Assembly (NCBI GenBank): GCA_964503475.1
Contig: CAZCZU010000030.1
Location: forward strand, 1 to 33,286
Length of the DNA: 33,286 nucleotides
Direction of reading: 5' to 3'
Source of the DNA: CAZCZU01 sp964503475
GTDB lineage: Bacteria; Pseudomonadota; Zetaproteobacteria; Mariprofundales; Mariprofundaceae
In this document: positions 7,951 through 15,667 of the stretch, piece by piece
How the letters are laid out: each line of letters starts with the position of its first letter
Numbering within the stretch: the stretch's first letter is position 1
The notes under the pieces: model-generated
Database searches by the model: none
The model's input: only the letters and a program-made list of their open reading frames with translations
Told to the model about the DNA's origin: nothing
Made by a program: the position numbers and the translations under genes

Positions 7951-8012
7951 GGGCATCATGCCCTGCGCTTACGGCCCGGCTATTTTCCGGACCACCACCC
8001 ATCCATGGGTGG
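7951..8012 (-). repeat. Three packed hairpins, one related to the 1617-1848 element
   Basis: Between the terminator and the convergent gene at 8031 are three stems in a row: GGGCA-TCA-TGCCC (7951-7963), GGCCCGG / CCGGACC (7973-7979 and 7987-7993, one wobble, loop of 7), and CCACCC / GGGTGG (7995-8000 and 8007-8012). Read on the minus strand the last has loop ATGGAT, almost the same as hairpin A1 at 1617 (loop ATGGAC). It may be a partial or diverged copy of that element. Confidence 0.55.
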
Positions 8013-8030
8013 ACATTTATTTATTGTTCC

Positions 8031-8732
8031 CTACTGCAGATGCGCCTGAATCTGTTTCACCTGTGCCTGCAGCCGGCGGGCATCCTCGATCTGGGCACTT
8101 CCGCCGCCATCGTTGTTGTTGAGGCGGCTGATGGTGCCGTCGACGTTCATCACCAGCGTCTTGTTGCGCAGATCCTTCAGCAGATGGGCGCGCAGCTTCT
8201 GCCAGGTGGCTCCGGCATCGTTGCGCCTTAGCTCCAGCAGGCCGGCATTATCTTTCGGGTCTTCCATGTTGAGCAGCTCGATCTCGCGCGCCAGATAGGC
8301 CAGCCACTGGCTGGCCGTCTGCATCTTGTCGGGTAAGTTGCGGTAGCGGATCAGGGCGGCCGTCAGCTGGTTGGCGGCAATGGCGCCGCCGATGGCGGAG
8401 TGATTGTGAATGGCCACCTCCATCTCACGCAGCCACATATGCATCACGGCCAGCTCGCGCTGCTTGCGCTCGTTGTAGGCCTCTTTCTCCAGTTGCCTGT
8501 GCAGCTGGCGAAAATCGCCCCGAATCGCCTGCAACTGCCCGGCGGCCTGCCCGAAATCGCCGGCCAGCAGCAGCTTCACCAGCTGCGAAGCGGTTTCGTC
8601 GATACTGGAGAGCTCCGTTGCACCGGCAGGAGGCACGCTCAGGCCATTCTCCGCATGCGGTGTCCCCGCCATGGCGCTGATGGCCAGCAATGCAATCAAT
8701 AAAAGGCTGCGCAGCCACCGGAAACCATTCAT
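8031..8732 (-). CDS. Secreted helical protein, unknown function
   Basis: I do not recognise the family. The 233-residue protein starts with a clear Sec signal peptide (MNGFRWLRSLLLIALLAISAMAGTPHA, cleavage around residue 27), so it is likely periplasmic. The rest is predicted mostly helical with heptad-like stretches (about 45-95: LVKLLLAGDFGQAAGQLQ, DFRQLHRQLEKEAYNERK) and a Q/A-rich coiled-coil-like end. There are no cysteines after the signal and no catalytic motif. GGAGG sits six bases before the ATG. It lies just upstream on the plus axis of the two pstS genes but is separated from them by 85 bases on the same strand, so it could be the last gene of that transcript. Confidence 0.7.
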   Translation of the reverse strand: MNGFRWLRSLLLIALLAISAMAGTPHAENGLSVPPAGATELSSIDETASQLVKLLLAGDFGQAAGQLQAIRGDFRQLHRQLEKEAYNERKQRELAVMHMWLREMEVAIHNHSAIGGAIAANQLTAALIRYRNLPDKMQTASQWLAYLAREIELLNMEDPKDNAGLLELRRNDAGATWQKLRAHLLKDLRNKTLVMNVDGTISRLNNNDGGGSAQIEDARRLQAQVKQIQAHLQ

Positions 8733-8817
8733 TCATTACCTCCGCCACACGTCTGGATATGCGACAGTGATAGAGAGCTTAGATGAATTGAGCGTGAAAT
8801 GGGGCCGACCACCGCCA

Positions 8818-9876
8818 TCAGGGGCGAACGGGCCAGATCCGCTCCCCGTTAATGCCCCGCAGCTCCTCCCTCCAGGTACGCCGGATATCATTCTTCACCG
8901 CATCGGAAAGCGTCACGTAATCGATATTCTCGGCATAGAGATCGCCCTCGCGATAACACCAGTCGAAAAAGCTCAGGATGCGGCGGGCCGTCTCGGGAAA
9001 CTGCTGCTTCTTGTACATCAGGATGAAGGTGGCACCGGCAATCGGCCAGGTATCGCGTCCGCCCTTGTTGGTGAGCACGATATCCGCGCCCTTCTTCGAC
9101 CAGTCCACGCTGCCGGCCGCCGCCTTGAAGCTTGCCTGGGTCGGCTGCACGAAATAGCCGTCCAGATTCTTCATCAGGGCGTAGGTGCCGTTGCTCTGCA
9201 CCACATAGGAGTATTCGCAATAGCCGATGGCACCGGCTGTGGCGTTCACCTTGTCGATGATGCCATCGTTGCCGTGTGCGCCCTCGCCGACCGGCCATTC
9301 GATCACCTTGTGATTGCCCAGCGTATCGCGCCAGGCAGGGCTCACCTTGGAGAGGTAGTTGGTAAAGATCCAGGTGGTACCGGAGCCCTTGATACGGTGC
9401 ACCACCGTGATCGGCATGTCGGGCAGGTGCAGGCCCGGATTCATGCCCCGCAGAGCCGGATCGTTCCAGCGGGTGATCTTGCCCATGAAGATGTCGGCCA
9501 GCATCGGGCCGGTCAGATGCAGATCGCCCGAGGCAACGCCCGGCACATGGATCACCGGCACCACGCCGCCCAGCACGGTCGGGAACTGGATCAGGCCGTA
9601 CTTGTCGAGCTCCTCCTGCGACAGCGGTGCATCGGAGGCGCCGAAATCGACAATGCCCTTCTCGATGCGCTCGATACCGCCGCCGGAACCGGTGGCGTTG
9701 TAGTCGAGCCGGGTGTCGGTCTCGCGGCTGTAGCGCAGGGCCCACCAGGCATAAATGGGATAGGGAAATGTGGCACCTGCCGCCTTGATCGTCACATCGG
9801 CTCTTGCCGGTGCAGAGGCCACGGCCATAAGAATCATCATGCTGGCCAGCGCCATCAAAAGGGTACGTAGAAACAT
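8818..9876 (-). CDS. PstS-type phosphate-binding protein, intact copy
   Basis: Periplasmic phosphate-binding protein of the PstS family, which delivers phosphate to a PstCAB importer. It has 352 residues with a signal peptide (MFLRTLLMALASMMILMAVASAPARA, about 26 residues), the mature start DVTIKAAGATFPYPIYAWW, the first phosphate-binding loop region NATGSGGGIERI, FGASDAPLS, and the motif IKGSGTTWIFTNYLS. The start ATG 9876 has GGAG eight bases before it; the frame is open further upstream but without support. No pstC, pstA, pstB or phoU is present here. It is a tandem duplicate of the gene at 10067-11125; 766 bases (9074-9839) match that copy with a single difference. A Pho-box-like site lies upstream. 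Confidence 0.93.
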   Translation of the reverse strand: MFLRTLLMALASMMILMAVASAPARADVTIKAAGATFPYPIYAWWALRYSRETDTRLDYNATGSGGGIERIEKGIVDFGASDAPLSQEELDKYGLIQFPTVLGGVVPVIHVPGVASGDLHLTGPMLADIFMGKITRWNDPALRGMNPGLHLPDMPITVVHRIKGSGTTWIFTNYLSKVSPAWRDTLGNHKVIEWPVGEGAHGNDGIIDKVNATAGAIGYCEYSYVVQSNGTYALMKNLDGYFVQPTQASFKAAAGSVDWSKKGADIVLTNKGGRDTWPIAGATFILMYKKQQFPETARRILSFFDWCYREGDLYAENIDYVTLSDAVKNDIRRTWREELRGINGERIWPVRP

Positions 9877-9936
9877 CCTGTTCACTCCATTTCCGGCCTC
9901 TCCTCCCCCAAGGAAACCGGAACAACTTTGCCCGGG

Positions 9937-9970
9937 AGCATAGGGCAAAAATGAGTCAGGAATATGACGC
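9937..9970 (-). promoter_or_regulatory. Pho-box-like site and -10 for the intact pstS
   Basis: On the minus strand GCGTCAT, four bases ATTC, then CTGACTC (9970-9953) match 10 of 14 positions of the PhoB repeat CTGTCAT-N4-CTGTCAY. Ten bases later comes TATGCT (9942-9937). The 7-4-7 layout plus ten bases to the -10 is the geometry of PhoB-activated promoters. The match is imperfect, so confidence is limited. Confidence 0.4.
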
Positions 9971-10066
9971 CACAAGACGATGATTGCATCGGGGCTCCGC
10001 ATCGATTCAGAGAGATCCCGGCTTACCAGCCCTCCGAAAATATCGTCCGTGAAACTCCGGCCCGGC

Positions 10067-11125
10067 CTAGCGGGAAAGGGGCCAGATCTGCTCCCCGTTA
10101 ATGCCCCGCAGCTCCTCCCTCCAGGTGCGGCGGATGTCGTCGACCACGGCATCGGAAAGCGTCACGTAATCAATGTTCTCGGCATAGAGATCGCCCTCGC
10201 GATAGCACCAGTCGAAAAAGCTCAGGATGCGGCGGGCCGTCTCGGGAAACTGCTGCTGCTTGTACATCAGGATGAAGGTGGCACCGGCAATCGGCCAGGT
10301 ATCACGCCCGCCCTTGTTGGTCAGCACGATATCCGCGCCCTTCTTCGACTAGTCCACGCTGCCGGCCGCCGCCTTGAAGCTTGCCTGGGTCGGCTGCACG
10401 AAATAGCCGTCCAGATTCTTCATCAGGGCGTAGGTGCCGTTGCTCTGCACCACATAGGAGTATTCGCAATAGCCGATGGCACCGGCTGTGGCGTTCACCT
10501 TGTCGATGATGCCATCGTTGCCGTGTGCGCCCTCGCCGACCGGCCATTCGATCACCTTGTGATTGCCCAGCGTATCGCGCCAGGCAGGGCTCACCTTGGA
10601 GAGGTAGTTGGTAAAGATCCAGGTGGTACCGGAGCCCTTGATACGGTGCACCACCGTGATCGGCATGTCGGGCAGGTGCAGGCCCGGATTCATGCCCCGC
10701 AGAGCCGGATCGTTCCAGCGGGTGATCTTGCCCATGAAGATGTCGGCCAGCATCGGGCCGGTCAGATGCAGATCGCCCGAGGCAACGCCCGGCACATGGA
10801 TCACCGGCACCACGCCGCCCAGCACGGTCGGGAACTGGATCAGGCCGTACTTGTCGAGCTCCTCCTGCGACAGCGGTGCATCGGAGGCGCCGAAATCGAC
10901 AATGCCCTTCTCGATGCGCTCGATACCGCCGCCGGAACCGGTGGCGTTGTAGTCGAGCCGGGTGTCGGTCTCGCGGCTGTAGCGCAGGGCCCACCAGGCA
11001 TAAATGGGATAGGGAAATGTGGCACCTGCCGCCTTGATCGTCACATCGGCTCTTGCCGGTGCAGAGGCCACGGCCATAAGAATCATCAGTGTGGCCAGCG
11101 CCACCATCAGGCTACGAACAAACAT
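10067..11125 (-). pseudogene. Second pstS copy, interrupted by an amber codon
   Basis: Full-length duplicate (353 codons with stop, same length as the copy at 8818) of the phosphate-binding protein. Codon 259, a tryptophan TGG in the intact copy (9102-9100), is TAG here (10351-10349). The first product would be 258 residues, ending in AAAGSVD and lacking the last 94. Beyond the stop the frame stays open to the natural end (WPLSR), with no frameshift and many synonymous or conservative changes relative to the other copy. Signal peptide and ligand loops are intact. The ATG has GGAG at nine bases. It may be a very recent pseudogene, a truncated but expressed protein, or a sequencing error; suppressed read-through is a less likely option. 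Confidence 0.85.
10351..11088. repeat. Identical block shared by the two pstS copies
   Basis: Bases 10351-11088 match 9102-9839 without any difference that I can find by reading both, a constant offset of 1249. Outside this block the copies diverge clearly: about twenty differences in the last 280 coding bases, plus different signal-peptide codons and leaders. Extending to 10323, the only difference is the base creating the amber codon (10350). This is the pattern left by gene conversion. Confidence 0.9.
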
Positions 11126-11265
11126 ACAGCTTCACTCCGTATTCGGCCTCTCCTCCCCCGGCAGCCGAATTCAATTTGCCCGTAATATAAGGCTATAAGA
11201 ATGTAGTGATGTGATGCCGTAACACATAAATTGTGTCGGGTTTTCAAATCCGATTCAGAAAGGGA

Positions 11266-12063
11266 TCAGCTAACAAGCCCCTCGGTAAGGATGGCAAGCT
11301 CCTGCTCGGAAAAACCGGCCGTGCGCCTGGCATCGACACTGTAGGGCCCGTGCAGCCCATCGGGGAAATAGGCCTCGATCAGCTCGAAGAAGGTGGCTTC
11401 CGCTGCGAGCCCCCGCTGTTCGCAGAGGTAACGGAACCAGCGGCTGCCGATCTCCACATGCCCCACCTCATCGCGGAAGATGATATCGAGCAGGCTGACA
11501 GCATTGAGATCACCGGCCTGTTTCAGTTTTTGCTGAATGCCGGGGGTAACGTCCAGGCCACGCGCCTCCAGCACCCTCGGCACCAGCGCCATGCGGTGCA
11601 GCACATCGTGGCTTGTCTTCTCGGCCATCTCCCACAGGCCGTTGTGGGCCGCATGATCGCCGTACTCGCCGCCCAGGTGCCTGAGATGGCCGCGCAGGAT
11701 TTCGAAGTGGTAGGCCTCCTCCTCCGCTACCTGCAGCCAGTCTGCATAGAACTGTTCCGGCATACCGGGGAAGCGCTGCACGGCATCGAGCGCCAGGTTG
11801 ATGGCGTTGAATTCGATATGGACGATGGCATGCAGCATCACCGCCCGCCCTTCCGGCGTGTTCACCTTGCGGCGCGGCAGCTTCGAGGGGTGTACGAGTA
11901 TCGGTTTTTCAGGGCGCCCCGGAGCATGCACGTCGTGGATCGCGCCGAACTCCGCCGGCACTCCGCCCGCCAGCAGCGGCCGAAGCCGGCGCACCATGGC
12001 CAGCTTCGCATCCGCATCGTTCTCGCGCAGGGCCCTGCGCACCTCATCGAAAAAATGTGCCAA
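11266..12063 (-). CDS. DUF455 ferritin-like domain protein
   Basis: Member of the DUF455 family, ferritin-like helical proteins of unknown reaction, distantly like the tRNA hydroxylase MiaE. The family signature is strong: RPEKPILVHPSKLPRR, GRAVMLHAIVHIEFNAINLALDA, EEAYHFEILRGHLRHLGG, MALVPRVLEARGLDVTPGI and IIFRDEVGHVEIGSRWF, giving repeated E-x-x-H pairs able to bind two metals. I set the start at TTG 12063, preceded by GGGGAG at five bases, giving 265 residues, close to the family norm. The frame is open to 12270, but that extension is arginine-rich and overlaps hflD. It is divergent from hflD with 62 bases between starts. Confidence 0.88.
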   Translation of the reverse strand: MAHFFDEVRRALRENDADAKLAMVRRLRPLLAGGVPAEFGAIHDVHAPGRPEKPILVHPSKLPRRKVNTPEGRAVMLHAIVHIEFNAINLALDAVQRFPGMPEQFYADWLQVAEEEAYHFEILRGHLRHLGGEYGDHAAHNGLWEMAEKTSHDVLHRMALVPRVLEARGLDVTPGIQQKLKQAGDLNAVSLLDIIFRDEVGHVEIGSRWFRYLCEQRGLAAEATFFELIEAYFPDGLHGPYSVDARRTAGFSEQELAILTEGLVS

Positions 12064-12125
12064 CTCGTCTCCCCGCAGCCACCCGAATACCGTGCTCCTT
12101 GAGCATGCCGGAATGGAGGTACACA

Positions 12126-12782
12126 ATGCACGCCATGTCGATGCACACCCACGATCCGGTCTACGCCCGCGCCGTCGCCTGCGCAGCCCTGGTGCAGGCC
12201 GCCCATCTGGTGCAGTGCGTCGCCCGTAAAGGTACCTGCGACCGGGAAGAATTTCACACCATGATCGCAAGCCTCACCTGCAAGACCCAGCCCGACCCGG
12301 CCGCCTGCTACGGCGGCATCAACAAGCTGCACAGCGGCACCATGAACGCCATCCACATCCTGCAGGGCAAGCAGGTGGAGCATGCCAAGCCGGTGCTCAC
12401 CTATGTGGGCGGCCTGATGGCCCTGGAGAAGAAGCTTGCCCGCCAACCGGCCATGCTGAAGACATTGGGCGAGGGGCTGGAGCGCATCGAGAAGCAGTCC
12501 GAGTACTTTGGCAGCGTCACGCATGAGAATGTCGTCGCCAGCATCGCCAGCCTGTATGGCGAGACGGTCAGCACCCTGAACCCGCGCATCATCGTGCGCG
12601 GCAAGCCGGAGCACCTGCGCCAGAGCTCCAACACCAACCGCGTGCGCTCCCTGCTGCTCTCCGGCATCCGCGCCGCCCACCTCTGGCGCAGCAACGGCGG
12701 CAGCCACATGCGCTTCCTCTTCGGCCGCCGCCAGCTCATCCGCCAGCTGCAGGCGCTGCAAGACCAGATCGGCAGGGATTAA
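12126..12782 (+). CDS. hflD: High frequency lysogenization protein HflD
   Basis: HflD is a peripheral inner-membrane protein first known in E. coli for binding and destabilising phage lambda CII; its normal host role is unclear. The 218-residue protein matches the family along its length: AALVQAAHLVQCVARKG near the start, CYGGINKLHSG, LTYVGGLMALEKKLARQPAML, GSVTHENVVASIASLYGETVSTL, and the C-terminal VRSLLLSGIRAAHLWRSNGG. E. coli HflD has 213 residues. ATG 12126 has GGAGG six bases upstream. In enterobacteria hflD follows mnmA and precedes purB; neither is here, so it is detached from its usual neighbours. Confidence 0.92.
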   Translation: MHAMSMHTHDPVYARAVACAALVQAAHLVQCVARKGTCDREEFHTMIASLTCKTQPDPAACYGGINKLHSGTMNAIHILQGKQVEHAKPVLTYVGGLMALEKKLARQPAMLKTLGEGLERIEKQSEYFGSVTHENVVASIASLYGETVSTLNPRIIVRGKPEHLRQSSNTNRVRSLLLSGIRAAHLWRSNGGSHMRFLFGRRQLIRQLQALQDQIGRD

Positions 12783-12785
12783 ATT

Positions 12786-13733
12786 CTAGATCACAATTAG
12801 TTCAGCAATATCTTCAAGGCTTCCAAGTTCAATATCTAGATGTTGCATATCCACTTTCTTTTCAGGGCTCATCCAATAGAAGCGATATTCGTTTTGATAT
12901 GAATACCTGAAATGCTTAACGAGGGGGATATGAATCCTCACCGTCTCTGGTAATAGAGGATCAATGTAGTTCACGAAACCTTCGTTCATAATGACGCCTG
13001 AAAAGCCTGAAAAACTTTTCTCTTGAAGCCTTTCGCTAAATGCCCCCCGATCTTTAATAACAACACATGCGTCAGCTTCAAAATCAAGAAACATTCTCGA
13101 ATTTACGGAAGACGTAAGACAATATAGCCAATAGTTATTCGGACTATTGATATTGAGGTTTACTCTTTGATCACAGGCCTTATCCGAAACATCTTGTGGA
13201 TTAATCACTAGATCGCGAATTTCATCTGGAGAAAGAACGAGGGACAAGGCCATCGCTAATTCATCATCATGAATAGCACCGTTATGTTCTTTTTCCGAAT
13301 AAAAACTGGCCGGCTGGATACGTAACGAACCATTATTATAAAGGTTCTCCATATGTTTTTGCTTTCCAAACTTTATTAAGACGTTGTTTCTTTCTAATTG
13401 ACACGACACTAAAGCTTTAGCTGCTCTATCAGCCATCTGTTCAATGTTTGGAAAGAACTCATTATTCGGATAAAGGTTATCAGGAATTCCAGCAGGATAT
13501 GGACCGTACCTAAGCTGTATTTCCTCTAATGTGTGAGTAAACAATTCCAACCAATAAATTTTGTCTGAATCCAGTGACGATAGACTAACCTTAGCGCCCT
13601 CTGACAACTCAAACATATTCAGAAATATGTCTCTAAGTCTCTGGTTTAATTCCTCGGCACTCAAATGCCTCGCATATCTCTTGGCCCCATATTCACGCCG
13701 CCACATCTGCTCTTGATCGTGATTGCCTACCAT
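12786..13733 (-). CDS. AT-rich orphan protein, unknown; possibly accessory
   Basis: I do not recognise this 315-residue soluble protein. It has no signal peptide or membrane segment. Visible features are an acidic-basic N-terminal helix region, FGKQKHMENLYNNGSLRI followed by PASFYSEKEHNGAIHDDE at about 120-160, a middle part resembling small-domain proteins of accessory islands, and KHFRYSYQNEYRFYW near 275-290. It is far richer in AT (about 40% GC by eye) than neighbouring genes, uses many A/T-ending codons, and ends three bases from the hflD stop. The start ATG lacks a Shine-Dalgarno sequence; a TATATA immediately upstream may make the message leaderless. Horizontal acquisition is likely. 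Function could be phage defence, but that is only a guess from context. Confidence 0.7.
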   Translation of the reverse strand: MVGNHDQEQMWRREYGAKRYARHLSAEELNQRLRDIFLNMFELSEGAKVSLSSLDSDKIYWLELFTHTLEEIQLRYGPYPAGIPDNLYPNNEFFPNIEQMADRAAKALVSCQLERNNVLIKFGKQKHMENLYNNGSLRIQPASFYSEKEHNGAIHDDELAMALSLVLSPDEIRDLVINPQDVSDKACDQRVNLNINSPNNYWLYCLTSSVNSRMFLDFEADACVVIKDRGAFSERLQEKSFSGFSGVIMNEGFVNYIDPLLPETVRIHIPLVKHFRYSYQNEYRFYWMSPEKKVDMQHLDIELGSLEDIAELIVI

Positions 13734-13748
13734 ATTTTATATACTTTT

Positions 13749-13801
13749 TATTTCACTGAGATAAGCAAACAGAAATTGCAGGTTTATTACGCAGTGAAAT
13801 A
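13749..13801. repeat. 10-bp inverted repeat upstream of the AT-rich orphan
   Basis: TATTTCACTG (13749-13758) is perfectly inverted as CAGTGAAATA (13792-13801) with 33 bases between. It lies in the presumed promoter of the gene at 12786-13733 and could be an operator or the trace of an insertion boundary. Confidence 0.55.
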
Positions 13802-13839
13802 GTCCGCAAGCCACCAGACAAATGACTTGCGGACTATTT
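13797..13839 (-). terminator. Terminator after the DMT permease
   Basis: A 14-bp perfect stem, AAATAGTCCGCAAG (13797-13810) with CTTGCGGACTATTT (13826-13839), loop of 15. It starts four bases after the permease stop on the minus strand and ends in ATTT, a short U tract. Confidence 0.7.
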
Positions 13840-13842
13840 TCC

Positions 13843-14766
13843 CTACTTCCTGCGCAAGATGCCCAGCAACAGCACGCCTGTGATCACCAGAGCCGCCCCT
13901 GCCATCTGCAGCGCGTTCATCGACTCACCAAGGAAGACTGCGGCCAGGGCAATGGTCGAGACCGGGCCGATACCACCGATGATCGAGGTGTGCGAGGCAC
14001 CAATCCTGTGTATCGCGGCGGCCAGCATAAAGGCCGGCAATACGGTGGAGAACACCGCGATGGCCAGGCCATAGCCGTAGACCGGCATCGGCTGCTGCAA
14101 GGAAGCCACATCGTGCGTCGCCAGAAACTGCGCGATCACGGCCATGCAGGAGACGATCATCGCATAGGCCATGAAGCGGCGGGAGCCGATCTTCGGAATC
14201 AGCTCACCGCTACCGACAAGAAACACGGCATAGGCGAGTGTGCTGGCAAACACCAGCAAAGCCCCGAACATGGCATGCTCACCATCCAGCGCCACCTCCT
14301 GGTGTACCGAGATGGCGATGCCGGCATAGCTGAGCAACAGAGCCTGAATCTCCACCCGGCCGATGCGACGCCCTAAAAATATGGCCGATATCAGCACCGT
14401 GAAGGCCGGGAAGAGGAAGAGGATCAATCGCTCCAACCCCGCCGAGATATACTGCAGGCCGACAAAGTCGAAGAGGCTGGCAATGTAGTAGCCGATCAAC
14501 CCCAGGCCGACGATGCCGGCCATCTGGTGGAAGCTTGGCCGAACGACTCCGGGCTTTCGCTCCTCCATCACGGCAATGACCACGAAGAAGGGCAAGGCGA
14601 AGAGCATGCGCAGGGCAAGCAAGGTGACGGCATCGACATTGTAGTGATAGGCCAGCTTCACGAAGATCGCCTTGATCGAGAAGAGAATGGCGGCGGCAAG
14701 GGCCAGCATGAAGCCAATGAGGATATGGCGCTCATCGATGGGGATGGCGCGGGCGGATACGTTCAT
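13843..14766 (-). CDS. DMT-family (EamA) permease
   Basis: Ten-helix inner-membrane transporter of the drug/metabolite superfamily with two EamA repeats (about residues 15-145 and 165-300). Repeat 1 opens with LIGFMLALAAAILFSIKAIFVKLAY; the second ends with ESMNALQMAGAALVITGVLLLG, both typical. Length 307 is normal. Substrates of such proteins range from amino acids to metabolites and cannot be read from sequence. GGAG lies nine bases before the ATG. It stands alone, with a terminator behind it and a 300-base gap upstream. Confidence 0.88.
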   Translation of the reverse strand: MNVSARAIPIDERHILIGFMLALAAAILFSIKAIFVKLAYHYNVDAVTLLALRMLFALPFFVVIAVMEERKPGVVRPSFHQMAGIVGLGLIGYYIASLFDFVGLQYISAGLERLILFLFPAFTVLISAIFLGRRIGRVEIQALLLSYAGIAISVHQEVALDGEHAMFGALLVFASTLAYAVFLVGSGELIPKIGSRRFMAYAMIVSCMAVIAQFLATHDVASLQQPMPVYGYGLAIAVFSTVLPAFMLAAAIHRIGASHTSIIGGIGPVSTIALAAVFLGESMNALQMAGAALVITGVLLLGILRRK

Positions 14767-15030
14767 GGGTGTTTACTCCTTTAAGCAGGAGCAATCACGG
14801 AGGCTTTCGCACGAAGGAATAAACGAGAGGTTCAGGCACACGCGGAAAGACTCCGCGGTTGCCTGCTGATCTTGTTAGTCAGTATGAATCGGGCAATAGG
14901 AAACCGCGGCGGTAGGCAGCAGCCATAGCCAACGGCATTTCGAAACGGTTTGATGCGCCATGTGATTCATAACGCCGCGAATCATGCGCCTTTCCCCTGA
15001 CATGTCTACAATGTTTCAAACTCAAGGTAG
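14767..15030. other. Intergenic gap with one hairpin
   Basis: I see no gene or RNA here. The only structure is a hairpin at 14833-14865: CAGGCA, a 2x2 mismatch, CGCGGA, loop AAGAC, TCCGCG, TGCCTG. It sits 67-99 bases upstream of the DMT permease start and has no U tract, so it is not a plain terminator. Confidence 0.5.
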
Positions 15031-15070
15031 TTGATTTTATTTACCGAATATATGTAACATCACTTTGATG
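15031..15070 (+). promoter_or_regulatory. Putative promoter and operator of the toxin-antitoxin pair
   Basis: TTGATT (15031-15036), 18 bases, then TAACAT (15055-15060) could be a sigma-70 promoter whose start would fall at or next to the ATG at 15068. CATCA-CTT-TGATG (15058-15070) is an inverted repeat covering the -10 edge and start codon, a plausible operator for autoregulation by the antitoxin. No Shine-Dalgarno sequence is visible. Confidence 0.35.
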
Positions 15071-15667
15071 AAGTCGATCGAAGAGAAGATAGCCCCGCTG
15101 TTTGCCAACAAAGGCATCCTGCGCTCCAGCGAGCTGGAAGCAGCTGGCATCAACCGCATGCGCCTCTCGCGCCTGGTGCAACAGGGCCGACTCATCCGTA
15201 TCTCTCGCGGGCTCTATGCGCTTCCCGAGTATCTTCCGGGCGAACACGGAGAGCTTGCTACCGTGGCACGCCGCGCACCGCATGCACTCTTCTGCCTGCT
15301 CACGGCCCTGCAGATACACGAACTGACCACGCAGGCACCGTTCAAGGTGTGGATCGCCATCGCCAACAAGGCACATCCGCCCAAGCTCGACTACCCTCCC
15401 CTGCACGTTGTTCGTTTTTCGCAGGCATCGCTTCAGGAAGGAGTGGAGAAGCGTGAGGTAGACGGTATCGAGATTCATCTCACCACGCCCGCCAAGACCG
15501 TGGCCGACTGCTTCAAATTCCGCAACAAAGTGGGACTGGATGTCGCCATCGAGGCACTGCGCGAGGTGATTCGCGAGAAACGGGCCACCATGGATGAGCT
15601 GTGGCACTTCGCAATTCTGAATCGTGTCGGCAACGTGATGCGCCCCTACATGGAAGCGGTACAGTGA
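15068..15667 (+). CDS. AbiEi-family antitoxin of a type IV toxin-antitoxin system
   Basis: Antitoxin of the AbiE type IV system, in which AbiEi represses the operon and counteracts the toxin without binding it. The 199-residue protein shows the N-terminal winged-helix antitoxin domain (KGILRSSELEAAGINRMRLSRLVQQGRLIRISRGLYALPEY, about 15-55) and the C-terminal AbiEi domain (HALFCLLTALQIHELT, then the family motif IEIHLTTPAKTVADCFKFRNKVGLDVAIEAL). ATG 15068 is chosen over a TTG directly before it. No ribosome site is seen, so the mRNA may be leaderless. The stop overlaps the toxin start by four bases. Confidence 0.92.
   Translation: MKSIEEKIAPLFANKGILRSSELEAAGINRMRLSRLVQQGRLIRISRGLYALPEYLPGEHGELATVARRAPHALFCLLTALQIHELTTQAPFKVWIAIANKAHPPKLDYPPLHVVRFSQASLQEGVEKREVDGIEIHLTTPAKTVADCFKFRNKVGLDVAIEALREVIREKRATMDELWHFAILNRVGNVMRPYMEAVQ

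Noticed and set aside
8671..11185. Two similar 400-codon plus-strand frames over the pstS genes
   Set aside because: They resemble each other only because the pstS genes beneath are duplicated; no family or start signal.
11126..11265. Pho box before the second pstS copy
   Set aside because: TATATT (11189-11184) could be a -10, but the bases ten upstream match CTGTCAT repeats poorly.
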